A stretch of DNA of 38,709 nt, from positions 1-38,709 of the forward strand of contig JNDT01001485.1 in assembly GCA_000697055.1 (NCBI GenBank), read 5' to 3'. Of this stretch, positions 1 through 11,152 are shown piece by piece. Numbering within the stretch: the first letter of the stretch is position 1; every line of letters starts with the position of its first letter. This stretch comes from Saksenaea vasiformis B4078. Its lineage: Eukaryota; Mucoromycota; Mucoromycetes; Mucorales; Saksenaeaceae. Below the pieces are notes generated by a model. The model did no database searches and was not told where the DNA came from. It was given only the letters and a program-made list of their open reading frames with translations. The position numbers were made by a program, and so were the translations under genes.

Positions 1-83
1 TTTTTTCCTTTCTCTGAAGGCCTGTATGGATAACGAGAAATTACCTAACTTCGTTGTCGTTATTATGACGGAAAAATTGCAGC

Positions 84-646
84 ATGACCTCTAGCATGCA
101 AGGTCTGGTCCCAATAAGCGGAACTACGTTTGCTGATGAGAATCGCAATATTGAGCACCCTTTTGAGCAAGACCCGACCTCATCCCGTTACGGGAAGCCA
201 GTACAGATGAGCGCAAAATTCATAAAATGGTTGATAGACAAAACCAGAGAAGAATCCCAGCAAGAACCCATCAGTCTGCTGGAGGCAAAGGCCAGGCTTA
301 AAAATGCGCACCCTCTGGTTCTTGGGGCTATAGCAAGTATCCGCGCGCAACCGGAAAATCTGTGTTCTTGGGGAAACCTAGCGGAAAACACGAAGCTAAC
401 TGCATACAACGTATTGGAAGACATGGTTCCCCTATAGGACTTCCAATACATAGGGGTGTCGCATTCTGGGGTGCTAGACTCCTGTTGTCGAAGTCATGGA
501 CAAACATTGAAAACCAGTTCCATGAAGACGGGCCATCCAACTCCCCTATAGTATCCAATGCTGCAGAGGCGTCAAGTAACAGTGACAATTGCGAGCAGGA
601 GGAGGAGCAAGAAGGTAATATGACACTTATCCTTAGTAACATCTAA
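84..646 (+). other. Unrecognised coding-like segment, frame broken near 430
   Basis: An ATG at 84 opens 117 codons rich in charged helix-like sequence (for example KFIKWLIDKTREESQQEP). It stops at 435-437. Coding-like sequence then continues in another frame (GVAFWGARLLLSKSWTNIEN) and ends in a Glu-rich tail at about 610. An intron from the GT at about 409 to the AG at 438 would be only about 30 nt and does not restore the second frame, so I cannot join the halves. I do not recognise the family. It may be a small lineage-specific gene, a relic, or chance open sequence. The region is next to direct repeats and has no homologous neighbour to anchor it. Confidence 0.25.
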
Positions 647-1036
647 CTCTTGATTAGAGTCTCCAATGTTGTCCAGGCCACCAGCAGCAACGGTCGCTGA
701 AAGAGCTGAAGTTGACCTGGGGTGTAGCAGCAAACAAGCACGAAGAAACGCCAATAAAACTGCAATGAGAGCAAGAAAACGATCACGGAAGGCTGCATGA
801 CGCTAGCTCCTAGAATCTGCATTATTGTTTATAGTACACAAACCAATTGATAATAAAGCTTATGTAAGATGATGAAGCTCAGCATACAAGTGGGCGAAAT
901 TGATCCAATAGTATAACGTGGTTGAATAAAAAAAATCGCTCGAGGTTCCTGAATTTTACCGGAAAATGCAAAATTGGATGCCAAAAACATTTGTCAAGGA
1001 TCCCAGATAACACAAAAAGGATCCTAAACTCTGATA

Positions 1037-1116
1037 TAGGTTATTGAATGTTGTGAAAAACGACAAAATGGTTTCTGTAGGTTATTGGATGTCGCGAAAG
1101 AAGACAAAAAGTTTCC
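1037..1116. repeat. Two-copy 41-bp direct repeat
   Basis: Two diverged copies, beginning at 1037 and 1078, share the core TAGGTTATTG.ATGT..: the first reads taggttattgaatgttgtg and the second taggttattggatgtcgcg. A partial third core (ggttattgggtc) occurs near 1206. The copies are about 80 percent alike. No coding role is visible. Confidence 0.6.
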
Positions 1117-4035
1117 CTTGAGTTTCTAGAGGTACAAGTTCAGATACTGGAGGTTCTCAAGAGACAACTGTGGACTAGTTCTGTAATAATGCTGGAGGTT
1201 CTTGTTGGTTATTGGGTCTCTAGGTACGTATTTTTTTGTCACAGGAAAGTAGTACACACGGAACCAAGTACAGGAGGAACCTAAAGGGACAGACGATAAC
1301 TATTTCCCATGGTGAACTGTATCTATTACGATTTTCCGCAATACCGCCAAAGTACGTAACTATGACCAGTGAACAACGCAATGCGACATGGAGAAAAGAA
1401 GGAAAGACCCCAGATGACGATCTCAGAGCCTCAGCTTGGGCAAAGAACCAGTTTGGTCTCTTAAAGGAATCAGCATGACGACATTTTCAAACAATCTTGG
1501 ACCAAGATTCTCCTCTAGAACCAATAAGCAAGTTATAAAAGACGAAGGGACTGCGCTAAACCAGTGAGTATCTGAAGTTTCGGAAAAGACATCATATCTT
1601 CCACTGCGAGACCAGACATCACGTATCGTCGCTGTGATAGGATTTCCTTGCTGAAGAGAAATATGAAAGTGTCACGGATGATCTCCGAAAAATACGATAC
1701 GAATTGTGAGAGCAATGAATTATGAGATAAATGGCTATTATGTCATATTTCGCAAGAAATTGATCAACGTAGAGTGTTTTCGAAGCAACAATTCCACGCC
1801 GATGGCAGCTTCAACCTTCTTGAAAAGGACGGGATTTTGACATCACAACGGGAGCACTGTACGTTTTTTAACGCAAGATCGGAACTACCCAGACTGGGAA
1901 TTCGGAAATCGAGGTGATAACAAAGAAGCCATCTGTCTCGTAGCTTTAGCGGTTCGCACTGGCTAAGAGAATTATCCAAGCACAAGTTACTAACGGTTTA
2001 TTTATAGATACATTATCGCGCTCTTAAAGGTGCCGAAATGATTGATGACAAAACCAAAGGATTTTCATGGGCTAGCAAACGGACCACGTTATATCACGCA
2101 TTTCTGGATCGAGTACCTCAACAAGTCATGAGGCGGCAATTGGACTGGAACGCGACTGAGACGTTTATCAGCGACAAGACACCGGAGGACTCATCAGCAG
2201 ACCAAGGCCAAAATCCCACGCGGGCTGTAGGTGATCTGTATCCACGTTGACTCCACTAGGATGGTGACTTTTGACGTTACTCCAGCTTAACGTACCTTAG
2301 AGAGAGATCGGTATAGGAAGATAAATTTCTATCATCGGAAGAGCAGCTTGCTCTGACTGGAGCGTTTCAGTCCAATTGACGGATTGCCTTTCTATGGCAA
2401 GAGAACTATGTCTTTCAGTACTTTTCTGCTACGTTTGCATATGAGATTCTAAATGGTAGCCAAAACCTATAAGCCATTTGGCTTTCAAATAAACGGGAAC
2501 TAGAGAACCTGTCGTAAGGATATGAGCCTATGAAAGGGCCATTCAGCCTACTGACCTAAGCAGGCATCCGTAGGCTCATCTAGCCTTGCATATCTTTCTT
2601 TTTCTTTCTTGATGTTATGCTCCAGTCGTTTTTCCAAAAATTAATGGCTGGTCTAGCAGTGACTCTGCGTCAAGTGATGCCATACGTATTTACTACTGCT
2701 GAAATTCTTGTATAGCAACTGATAGATGTCTCTTGTCTGGGCCCATAATGATGTTATGTTACCTAACCTGTAATTCAATTTTTAAATGTTATTGTAGTCG
2801 CTGTAATTACGCATAAAAATGGGTTTATCAAACGTGCGGTTAATTCTTTCTCAGGTACATTTCCTATATGCATGCCGCTGATAGAAGAAGACAGATGTTA
2901 CTCAAAATATCGCGGGAAAGCTATCGCGACAGAAAAACCAGAGTCACCACAACAACCTGCCACAGTAATACGTATTTGCATGTGGTGTCCTTGTGGCGTA
3001 CCATAAAACAATGTGCCTACGAAAGGATTTGGACAAAATATGCTAATTTGATTCCAAATCTCCAAATGGAATAGTGACTATGTTAGCGATAGAACGCTGT
3101 ACGCCCTGCGTTATGGCACGAAAATACGTCATGAGTATTCTTCGAATGATACTGCCTTTTAGTGTTACATTATGATACGAAAGATGTAAGGGTTAGTCTT
3201 ACTTTCAGTTGTGATACGTACCGATAAGAAGCCGTAGCTGTAGGGGTTGCTAATGGAAGATGTACTAATTTGAATAAGTATAGACTGGTAGCCGTGCAAC
3301 ATCCATTCCAGTCAACATAGCATTCTATGTTTTATTTTCCATTCAAAGAAACTCGCATCCCTGTGCCCTTGAAAAGCGAAGCATCTGACAGGAGCTGCCA
3401 CCGATAAAAGAGAAACACTTGACCGACAACAAGACCACAGGAAAATCTATCAAAGAAAATAGAAGCCAGTCAGTAAACCATGATGGCCTGAGGAGCATGA
3501 TAGTATGCTATTAAACAGACGCAGCGGAAAGAGTGGAATAAGTGTAAATAGGCTACAAGTTGACTGTCAGGGAGATGGATCGTTTACATGTTTTTATTTG
3601 TGCCACCTTCATTCCGCAATATCATTCTTAATTGTGGATGTTATATTAGTGGCTTGTTCCCTTACCCATTACCAATGTTCGCAGTAGCTACGGACCGTTT
3701 TAATTCGTTCCCTGTTGGCAATGTGTTGTACAATGCAAATCCGTAGGACAGCTTATTCCATTTCGGAATGGCGGAAAATTATGTAGATCACTTGTATAGT
3801 ATAAAAGTGATTGTTACAAATGAACTTCATCATTGTATAATGCACAAGTGCTGTTGAACCTATCCAGATATATTCAAGCCGCTTTCCAAACGGGGACAGA
3901 TTAGCGCATTCAGATATGAGGCTCCGCTGACACACATCAAGACGGATTTTTAAAAAACAGGAACTATAAAAATTACCCCTTTCTCGGTCTCCTTCGTCCC
4001 GTCCCTCTCGGCTCTTCTAGCTTCATTTACACAAC
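1117..4035. other. Gene-poor stretch, no supported gene
   Basis: Short open segments occur at 1236-1478, 2038-2250, 2868-3074 and 3505-3687 on the plus strand. None shows a recognisable domain or a convincing chain of splice sites. The first contains a hydrophilic stretch that could be an exon relic (SEQRNATWRKEGKTPDDDLR). Nothing else identifiable was seen before the TATA element of the gene starting at 4036. Confidence 0.5.
3965..3973 (+). promoter_or_regulatory. TATA box upstream of the GDP-fucose transporter
   Basis: TATAAAAAT lies about 65 nt before the ATG at 4036. It is followed by a C/T-rich leader (ccctttctcggtctccttcg) typical of fungal transcription starts. This is a motif reading only. 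Confidence 0.55.
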
Positions 4036-5336
4036 ATGACCTCGAGAGACGACGACTATCCTATGACTTACAAGGATAAAGAAGAAGATAGACAAAGCTT
4101 TCTGCCAAATCCCGCGATCCAACGGCGATCGGAGAAGGGCCATCCTGTCACCCTCATTGTGGCGGTGGTTGCATTCTACTTTGTCATCTCATTATCGGTT
4201 GTTTTTCTGAATAAGCTCATCATGAGCAGTTCCGACTTTCCTTATGCCCTGTTTGTTACCTGGTACCAACTCGTTGTCGCTTTAGTTCTCCTCGTCATCT
4301 GGGCTCATCTCGGACAAAGGTAAAATAACAGATTCGAAGCAATCGCCACCTAACCTGGAAAACTTGTAGAAATGCGGTGTTCAGCATTATCCCTCCTTAT
4401 GAATTTGACACCAAAATCGCTAGCCGCGTCGCGCCGTTAACATTTGTCTATGTCATGATGCTCGCGTTGAATAATTTGTGTCTGAAATACGTTGAAGTAA
4501 CCTTCTACCAGGTATATAAAAATATACAATGGCGCTGATAAGTTCTAATCTTGTCCCATGCAGGTTGCGCGATCGTTGTCGATTAACTTTACTATCCTAT
4601 TCACTTACCTCATCCTTGGAAAGACAACGTCGTTCAAAGCTTTAGTTGCTTGTGTTATTGTCTTCTTTGGATTCGCTATCGGTTCTTATGGTGAAGCCCA
4701 TTTCTCATGGGCTGGTATCTTCTATGGAGTTGGATCGTCCGCTTTTGTTGCCCTTTATGGTATTTACGTCCAGAAAACATTGCCAGTGGTCGATAATAGC
4801 CAATGGTAAGGCTTAGCGCGTTTGGTATCGTTGAACATCCGATTCACATCCGATTCAGGAAATTACTTCACTACAATACCACCTTAGCCATACTTTTCCT
4901 TTTCCCTCTCGTCCTTTTCTCTGGAGAGTTATCTGAAATCTTAGCTGAATCAGAAGTCATCTATGAAAGCCAGTTCTGGCTTTTGATGGTAAATCGGACT
5001 TACGAAATTGGTAAAAGAAACTTACCCAACTCGGTCTAGACAATCACTGGTATCACTGGCTTTGGTATCAATATTGCGATGTTCTTGCAGGTCAAGTACA
5101 CATCAGCACTAACAAACACTATTTGTGGTACGGCAAAGGCTTGTGTACAGACGATCCTTGCTGCAATGATCTTCAGAAATCCCATTTCCGACTTGGTATG
5201 TGTGACGAACATAAAAATCCCGATGCACGTGTACTTATCATGGCATCTAAATTAGAACGGTCTTGGCATTATTTTAGCTCTTTTCGGATCCGGCTATTAT
5301 GGATGGGTCCGGTACCAAGAACGACAGGCTAAGTAA
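4036..5336 (+). CDS. GDP-fucose transporter (SLC35C1-like nucleotide-sugar carrier)
   Basis: Six exons: 4036-4319, 4370-4511, 4564-4805, 4859-4988, 5040-5195 and 5256-5336. All joins keep phase and give 344 residues. The product is a Golgi membrane antiporter of the drug/metabolite transporter superfamily, bringing GDP-fucose into the lumen in exchange for GMP. Diagnostic stretches include NNLCLKYVEVTFYQVARSLS, the loop LGKTTSFKAL, the YGIYVQKTLPVVDNSQW segment and the C-terminal TNTICGTAKACVQTILA motif. Together these match SLC35C1 better than the GDP-mannose carrier Vrg4. About ten hydrophobic segments follow a 36-residue cytosolic N-terminus. The ATG has a TATA box and CT-rich leader before it and no in-frame ATG in between. 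It is convergent with the STRIP gene. GDP-mannose transport cannot be fully excluded from sequence alone. Confidence 0.9.
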
Positions 5337-5434
5337 GCCCAGCATTCATAGACTCAATTTGCATTGTGCTTCACTTCATTGTAACATGCATGTACCAATT
5401 CTATACATAAAAGGGAATTGATCAGCGTTCGATC

Positions 5435-5440
5435 AATAAA
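5435..5440 (+). terminator. Polyadenylation signal of the GDP-fucose transporter
   Basis: AATAAA about 100 nt after the stop at 5336, followed by an A-run. The gap to the convergent STRIP stop at 5777 is about 440 bp and has no other gene. Confidence 0.5.
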
Positions 5441-5776
5441 AAAATGTTACACACGTTCTTTGTTGAAAATCCGTGCGTCACGATCAATTATTCTGATAAA
5501 AGCCCTCAAATTTTCTTTTTTTTTATGCGTAAAGAAGTATCCTGGTGTAAAAACTGAATAGCATCCAAATTTTATGTCGCGTTCATTATGATTTTCTTTG
5601 GTGTATGAATGTATTATGTAGCTACCTTTTTGGGCGGGTATGTATATTCACATGTTTCTTTTTCTTTCTCTTTCTCTCTTTATGTCTTTTCGTATGGAGG
5701 CGTGCCAATAGTTGCAGCCCTGTTTCGGAGACGGAAAGGCACTGACGGCTCAGGATGGGTAACTGTCGTGCTCCAA

Positions 5777-8700
5777 TTACCACTCTTCATATACAGGAGG
5801 TTCTTCATCTACGCCATCAGTCTCCAGATCCACACTCAAGACTTTTAAATGCTGAGGATCATTAATATCGACATTCAACCACCGCTGAACTGTGCGTTCC
5901 TCGACTTTAGTCAGCCTTGCATTCAATTCGTCTTCCGAAAGTGTCTCCCAATTGATATTTTTGAGGGGGTCGCCTACTTCCTCTGGCTCTTCCTCTTCTT
6001 CATCCACATAGCAATCCATATCGCCGAATTGTTTCCATCGGGAGTCCATTGGTTGACCAGTATACGACACCGGTACAGAAGGTGCATCCCATCCATCGTG
6101 TGTGGCAGCTGCTTCCGTCTTCAACTTGAATTCTCGTTGTAGTTCCTCAAGGTAAAGCTTGTTTATTTCCGTCGCTAGCATTTCCACAGAAATCGATGGC
6201 GTCTGAACGGGCGAAGAAGGAATCGGTGTTCCAACACCTGAAGCATCAAATGAAATTCCATTGGTTGTCTCCTCCTCCTCATCCTCTTGCATAAACTTAT
6301 AAACCTCATCATCAAGCCAATCCTGGTAATTATCCATGAATTCCGGATCCAGATCGAAATTGTCGAGAGTCGCGGACAAATCTTGGGTATATCCATTGGT
6401 GAGTTGGTCTGCTGGATAAAGCCCATTCTCTGTGTTGGTAAAGTCATCCTGCATGGGCAGCATGCTCGGCATGTACCGCTCTCCATGGTACATCTTGATT
6501 AGCATGCGCAAATTAATTTCCTCCAACTGAAATGGATATCAGTCCACCGCAGTACACGTGCAAGCTAGCTTACCCTCCCATCTTCGATATCTGCCTCTGT
6601 ATCCGCCTTTGATAGCCAGTCATCCCTTAAAAGCGGATGACAACGAAGATAAATAGCAGATATAACCTTCATATTTACTAGAAATTAAAGATGTTAGTCC
6701 ATTACGACATACCATACAAAACAGATGACGTACAAGATCGCCATTTGCGTCCAAGATATGGCACCTGACTTTTTAAGACCTTTAAGGCATACAATTCCAT
6801 GTCTGGATGCGAGATCTTCAATATACGTCTTAAAATAGCCTATCAAGCATGTTGAGTTCCAAAATGAAAGCATATGGTAGGGCTTACCGACGATTTGTAA
6901 TGGACTAGCAGCATGATACGATGAGGCTTATGTTTTGAAAGCATTTGCAACACGCGCAAAAGATTGATCGTCCAAAACATGTTTCTATCATTTGTGTACA
7001 GAGAAGCGTCGCCATTTTCTTGTGATTGCACAATTCCATCTTGGTCTGTGGATCCATCAGGGGAGATATGTTCAAAAAAGCTTTAAACCAATCTGAGTAA
7101 CTATGTTGGTCAGCAAAGTTGCAGCCTACCTGTAGTTTGTTACATCCGTTTTTGTCGAGACCGTCGCAGTAATATCTTGGGCACCAAGAATCTTCAGAAT
7201 GAGCAGCATACAACCTGAATCTACGAGAAGCTGCGAGAGATACTCGAATTTTAAAACATCTAGTGTATGTACATACTGCTGTTAAGTGACGCCCAATCTC
7301 GATATGGGTGACTTACGTGATATTTTTGACCATTTTAACAATAGGATCAAAATCGCAGAGACAGCCTTCGATAAGATTTCCCCATTTCGTACACTGTCCA
7401 TATCGTTCAGGAGCTCCAGCGAAAGACAATCCATCTCCTTCAATTCAGTGGCGTTTGATTTGTTCATTGATACCGTCGACAGCAGTACTTTCAGTAGAAC
7501 AATGACGATATCTTGTAAATTGGGTACCATGGAAGCCTACAAATGGCATATGTAAATATAACATTTTCCAAGATGCGTTTGACACTGACGTAGACAGCCT
7601 CGAAATCGTCAAAGCATTGCACATGTTGTTCATTTGCCTCGACATCTGATGATTCACCCCCATCATGCATCTTATCTGAACGTAAACTCTGCCATTTGCT
7701 AATCGCTTTCTCTCTCTCGCGGATAATTTGATAATTGGACAAAGATACACGCATGTTTTTCGCGTAAATATCTCCAGCCTCCGTGATGCTCAGTGGAGTA
7801 CTATTGCTGTTTGAGGAAACGGGAAGAACAAATGCTGTTGCTTGATTTGATGTGGAGGGCACAGGCTGTGGTTTCTGGATCTGCGTTGTTTTTGGTGGGA
7901 AAAGGGTATAGTAAGGTAAATCTGTTTGTGCAGAAGCTGCTGATATCCCCATTGCTGATGCTAGTGCTGGTGTTGCTTTCATTGAAAGGTTACTGGATAA
8001 TTTAAATGGTAATTCCGGAGGTGTGTAGGTTGTGTACTTGCTTGATGACTCGTCCTGAAAAGCAAACAAATCCTGCGGTGTGCATTTTGCAACAACGTCT
8101 GGTTTCATTCAGATTTGTCAACCTGCAAGCTCGCCATTTACCTTCGTCTTTTTCCAAACCATCAAGCTTCCTTGCCTCCTCTTTGAGCATTTTCACTTTG
8201 TCAACACCTCCAAGCGTGGCAAGTATGGTTTTCCAGACGACAAGCGTTAGCTATATGAGACAACTTAACCTTCTATAAAAACTTTACCAGGGCAGTTACC
8301 TTTTTTATCGGGAAAGTAACCGTGTATCGTTCCCTCAACTTTGATAAGGCCTTGAAAAAGAATTCCAAGTAAATAGGATCCAGAGCACCTACGCATAAGC
8401 AGAAGATAAGGCGACAGTGGATTCAACCATCGCTTTACCTTGATCTTTATCGAACGTTCCCTCGTGCCGGTTAACTTCGATGACAATATAAAATGTTGTC
8501 AGATACAGGTCAATCTCCGTGCTAAATTTATCAGTCTGGTCAAGAGTAGATCTGTCTCATTGGTTATCAAAACATGTTTCACATTATCTTCTTACTCCAA
8601 CATATTCAACTCGTTCCACGCTCGTTCGCATGCGTGAAAAAGAGCCGTAAGCGCGCCGCAATCGTAAAGCACTTTGTTGGTCTCGATCACTTGTTCAATA

Positions 8701-9227
8701 TGTCCGATGTCGTCGTTTTGGTAATTGCCGAAGGTACCTATCAAATGTGTTTACAAAAATTGTAATATACCAAGACATACCTAATGCTATGTACACCATA
8801 TGCTTCGCTGCTCGGATACGGTTCTGTTGCGACTTGCTTTCCAACTGATCCAAGAAGTACTGAACACGATCTCGTCGACTTGTCAAATTTTCATCTAGTA
8901 GACGATCGTGTTGATAAAATCAATGACCATGAGCTGATGATGTACCTTCATCGGGGAATTCGCTTTCATATTCGCGTCGATAGGTTTGCAAATCGACCTT
9001 TACTTCAGCGTAGTTGAAGAATTCATCAATCTCTGTTCTCAGTGCACCTGTATCTTTGTACTCGTAATTTTTATGCGAATGCTACACTTAATTTAATGTC
9101 ACATTAGGCGATATCAAGATGGCACCTTCGACTTGTTAGCTAAGCTCTTGACAGCTTGCTTAAGATGGCCAGGCGTCAAGAGCGGATCTTGTTCCTGTCT
9201 CCCCAACGTTGCTGCTCCCTCCAGCAT
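5777..9227 (-). CDS. STRIP/Far11 family scaffold of the STRIPAK complex
   Basis: Fourteen exons read down the minus strand: 9227-9126, 9081-8946, 8894-8781, 8737-8596, 8551-8439, 8388-8300, 8250-8142, 8098-7590, 7536-7317, 7259-7130, 7080-6888, 6839-6734, 6677-6574 and 6526-5777. Every junction is in phase, giving 938 residues. The family organises the striatin-PP2A-kinase complex, which controls cell fusion, polarity and septation. The N1221 domain spans about 35-270 (EIDEFFNYAE, RIRAAKHMVYIALGTFG, VVWKTILATLGG). A low-complexity linker follows to about 410. The DUF3402 region covers about 430-690 (WTINLLRVLQML, then LGRKWRSLNMKVISAIYL). The C-terminal FMDNYQDWLDDEVYKF matches the STRIP1 tail motif. 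Human STRIP1 is shorter (about 840 residues); the extra length is mostly the acidic C-terminal part. The start is the first ATG giving a clean exon. Exon 11 uses an AAG acceptor, chosen because other acceptors leave an in-frame stop. Confidence 0.92.
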
Positions 9228-11152
9228 CGCCTATGATCACAAAGTTTGAGTTCACGCTTAATAAGTTTTCCCATTCGTTTTACGTTGTGCGTTGGTCGTT
9301 ACTTGGTTCTGGTGGTGAAAGGAGGAGAGATGCCGAGGCGCTGGAAAAACGTGATTGACGAAAGAAACTCCGCAAGCGACAGGTTTTCTGCATACGTTTG
9401 TTGGAAAGCCATTGGAAAGGGGCCAAGGGGGATTTTTCCGTACAACATACCATAACCACAGTGTTAAACGTCATAAAGAAGTTGATAAATGTATTTAATT
9501 AGCTAGCATGAGAGGCAAGCGGCTTCACTGTATCTTCAAACTTCATCCTATACATAGGACAAATTCTCACTGACAACACAGACAAAGAAATCAAACAAAC
9601 AATAAGGCATCTACAAAAGCACCGAAGTAAAAGGGAGCAAAGAAACAAGGGTATGTTTTCATGGATAGGAGATCATAGCGTTATTTTAATACGATACTTG
9701 TAACTAGATGGTAAGCCATTATATTCAATATGCCTGTTCTATACATCTAGAGTATCGCGCAAAAGCCGTCCAAAATATCAAGTGTAGTTGGTTATGTTCT
9801 TGGTATTACCATAACCATGACCACAAAATGATGTGTCCTAGCAATGGTTTTTTATATCAGGCGTCACCTTAACTAAAGGGGAAAGACAAATCATCCAGGT
9901 GAAAATAAATCACTAGATACAGAGATCTATCCCTTGAACTGAAAGACACGCGCTGTATACAACCTTCGCGGTGTCACAGTGAACAGCCTGCCACTACTCC
10001 GTCGGCGAGATGCCCACAGGCGCAGAAGGACCAGGAAGGCCATCAAAGTCCTTGGACGGTTAGGCTGCTCCCCCCCTATCATGATGCTATACATTTAGCA
10101 GTGCCTGCTGGTGGCGGCTTAAAGCAATGTAAGACTATACATCGTCCGGCTGTATGTAGAAAAGGGATTGCTGGCATTTTTTGTCTACCAAAACGTCTCA
10201 TACGCAAAGCTTATGCACTGCCTCTTCGCAGGCCTTACGGGCGACAAGGCCGCATACAGGCTACTGTATACATAGTAACGGAAAACGCAGGTCTTCAGTG
10301 TTCTCCTGAATCGAATATCAATGGGTGCCCTTACAAGGAATGCGATAAACTACGCCCGTTTAGAAGTCTCTAAGCACTTTGGGCACATATACGTGCTGTC
10401 CATTCCAACGAAACGACACCGCTACTGATCCGTAATCATGCTAATGCTGGTATTCAAGCGTCATTGCAACCAACAAAATGAGAAGGATCAGGAGCGTTGC
10501 TATTGATGCGAATATAAGCTATGATGACGAAAATAGTTCACCATAAGACACCTAAACTGAATCTTCTGATGCGGATGAACTGGTCAATCTGAATATTCTG
10601 TAATCTCTGAATAAAAATCATCTCGTATCCATAGAGTTGTCTCCACCGCTTGTAAAGCACCGCCCTCCCGTATTTATGGGCTGCCCATAGGTAATCTCGT
10701 CTTTTAGAACTGTGAAGCACCTATTTTTCCTATCGACCATCTTTCGCAAAGCCAGCATAATAGCAGGGCCTTCTGTAAGGTTGCAATTTCGGTGTAAATA
10801 GGTACTATATAATTGGACTCCTCTTTATCAGCTTTTTCACCTTCACAAAAGGAGAAAGCGCCAGCAAAGGTAGAGAAAGCATCAACAGGCCATTTAAGGT
10901 ACTTTCTTTTTTTCCGAGTCATTGCTTGTGTCTCGAAATAGTTGCTATAAATGATCATCACCTGCATGCAGAGAGAACCAACATCCATTTTAAATAGTAC
11001 CCTATTCAAATGATGGGCACTACCGGCGAGTCCTTTGATGAATAGCGAATGTTCGTTTACAGCTTGGTCCAGCAACCTGTATTTTTAATCCCAGACAGTA
11101 GTGTCTCTGGTTTTGCCAGCTTTACGGCAGGCGCGTTCATTAAAGCCTGGAC
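9228..11152. other. Gene-poor intergenic region between STRIP and SKI2
   Basis: This region separates the divergent starts of STRIP (9227, minus) and SKI2 (11153, plus). The plus-strand open frame at 10101-10373 is rich in Arg and Cys but matches nothing I know and has no exon signals. The only coding-like content is the broken minus-strand segment at 10538-11075, listed separately. Promoters of both flanking genes must lie here, but no clear TATA element was identified. Confidence 0.5.
10538..11075 (-). pseudogene. Frame-broken relic of an unrecognised protein
   Basis: A minus-strand frame from 11075 to 10704 reads like coding sequence (NEHSLFIKGLAGSAHHLNRV, then MTRKKRKYLKWPVDAFSTFA). It stops at 10704. 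A second frame from about 10720 to 10538 continues in kind (YLWAAHKYGRAVLYKRWRQL, LQNIQIDQFIRIRR). The two lie in different frames. The only AGs and GTs between them would need an intron of about 20 nt, so a frameshift is more likely than splicing. The upstream end meets an in-frame stop just before residue 1, with an AG there that could be an old acceptor. I do not know the family. The segment overlaps the presumed SKI2 promoter. Confidence 0.35.

Noticed and set aside
5849..6142. Plus-strand hydrophobic frame in the STRIP 3' exon
   Set aside because: Shadow of the acidic C-terminal exon of the STRIP gene on the other strand.
10101..10373. 90-codon plus-strand frame with many Arg and Cys
   Set aside because: No domain, no splice or promoter context and no convincing composition; not supported as a gene.
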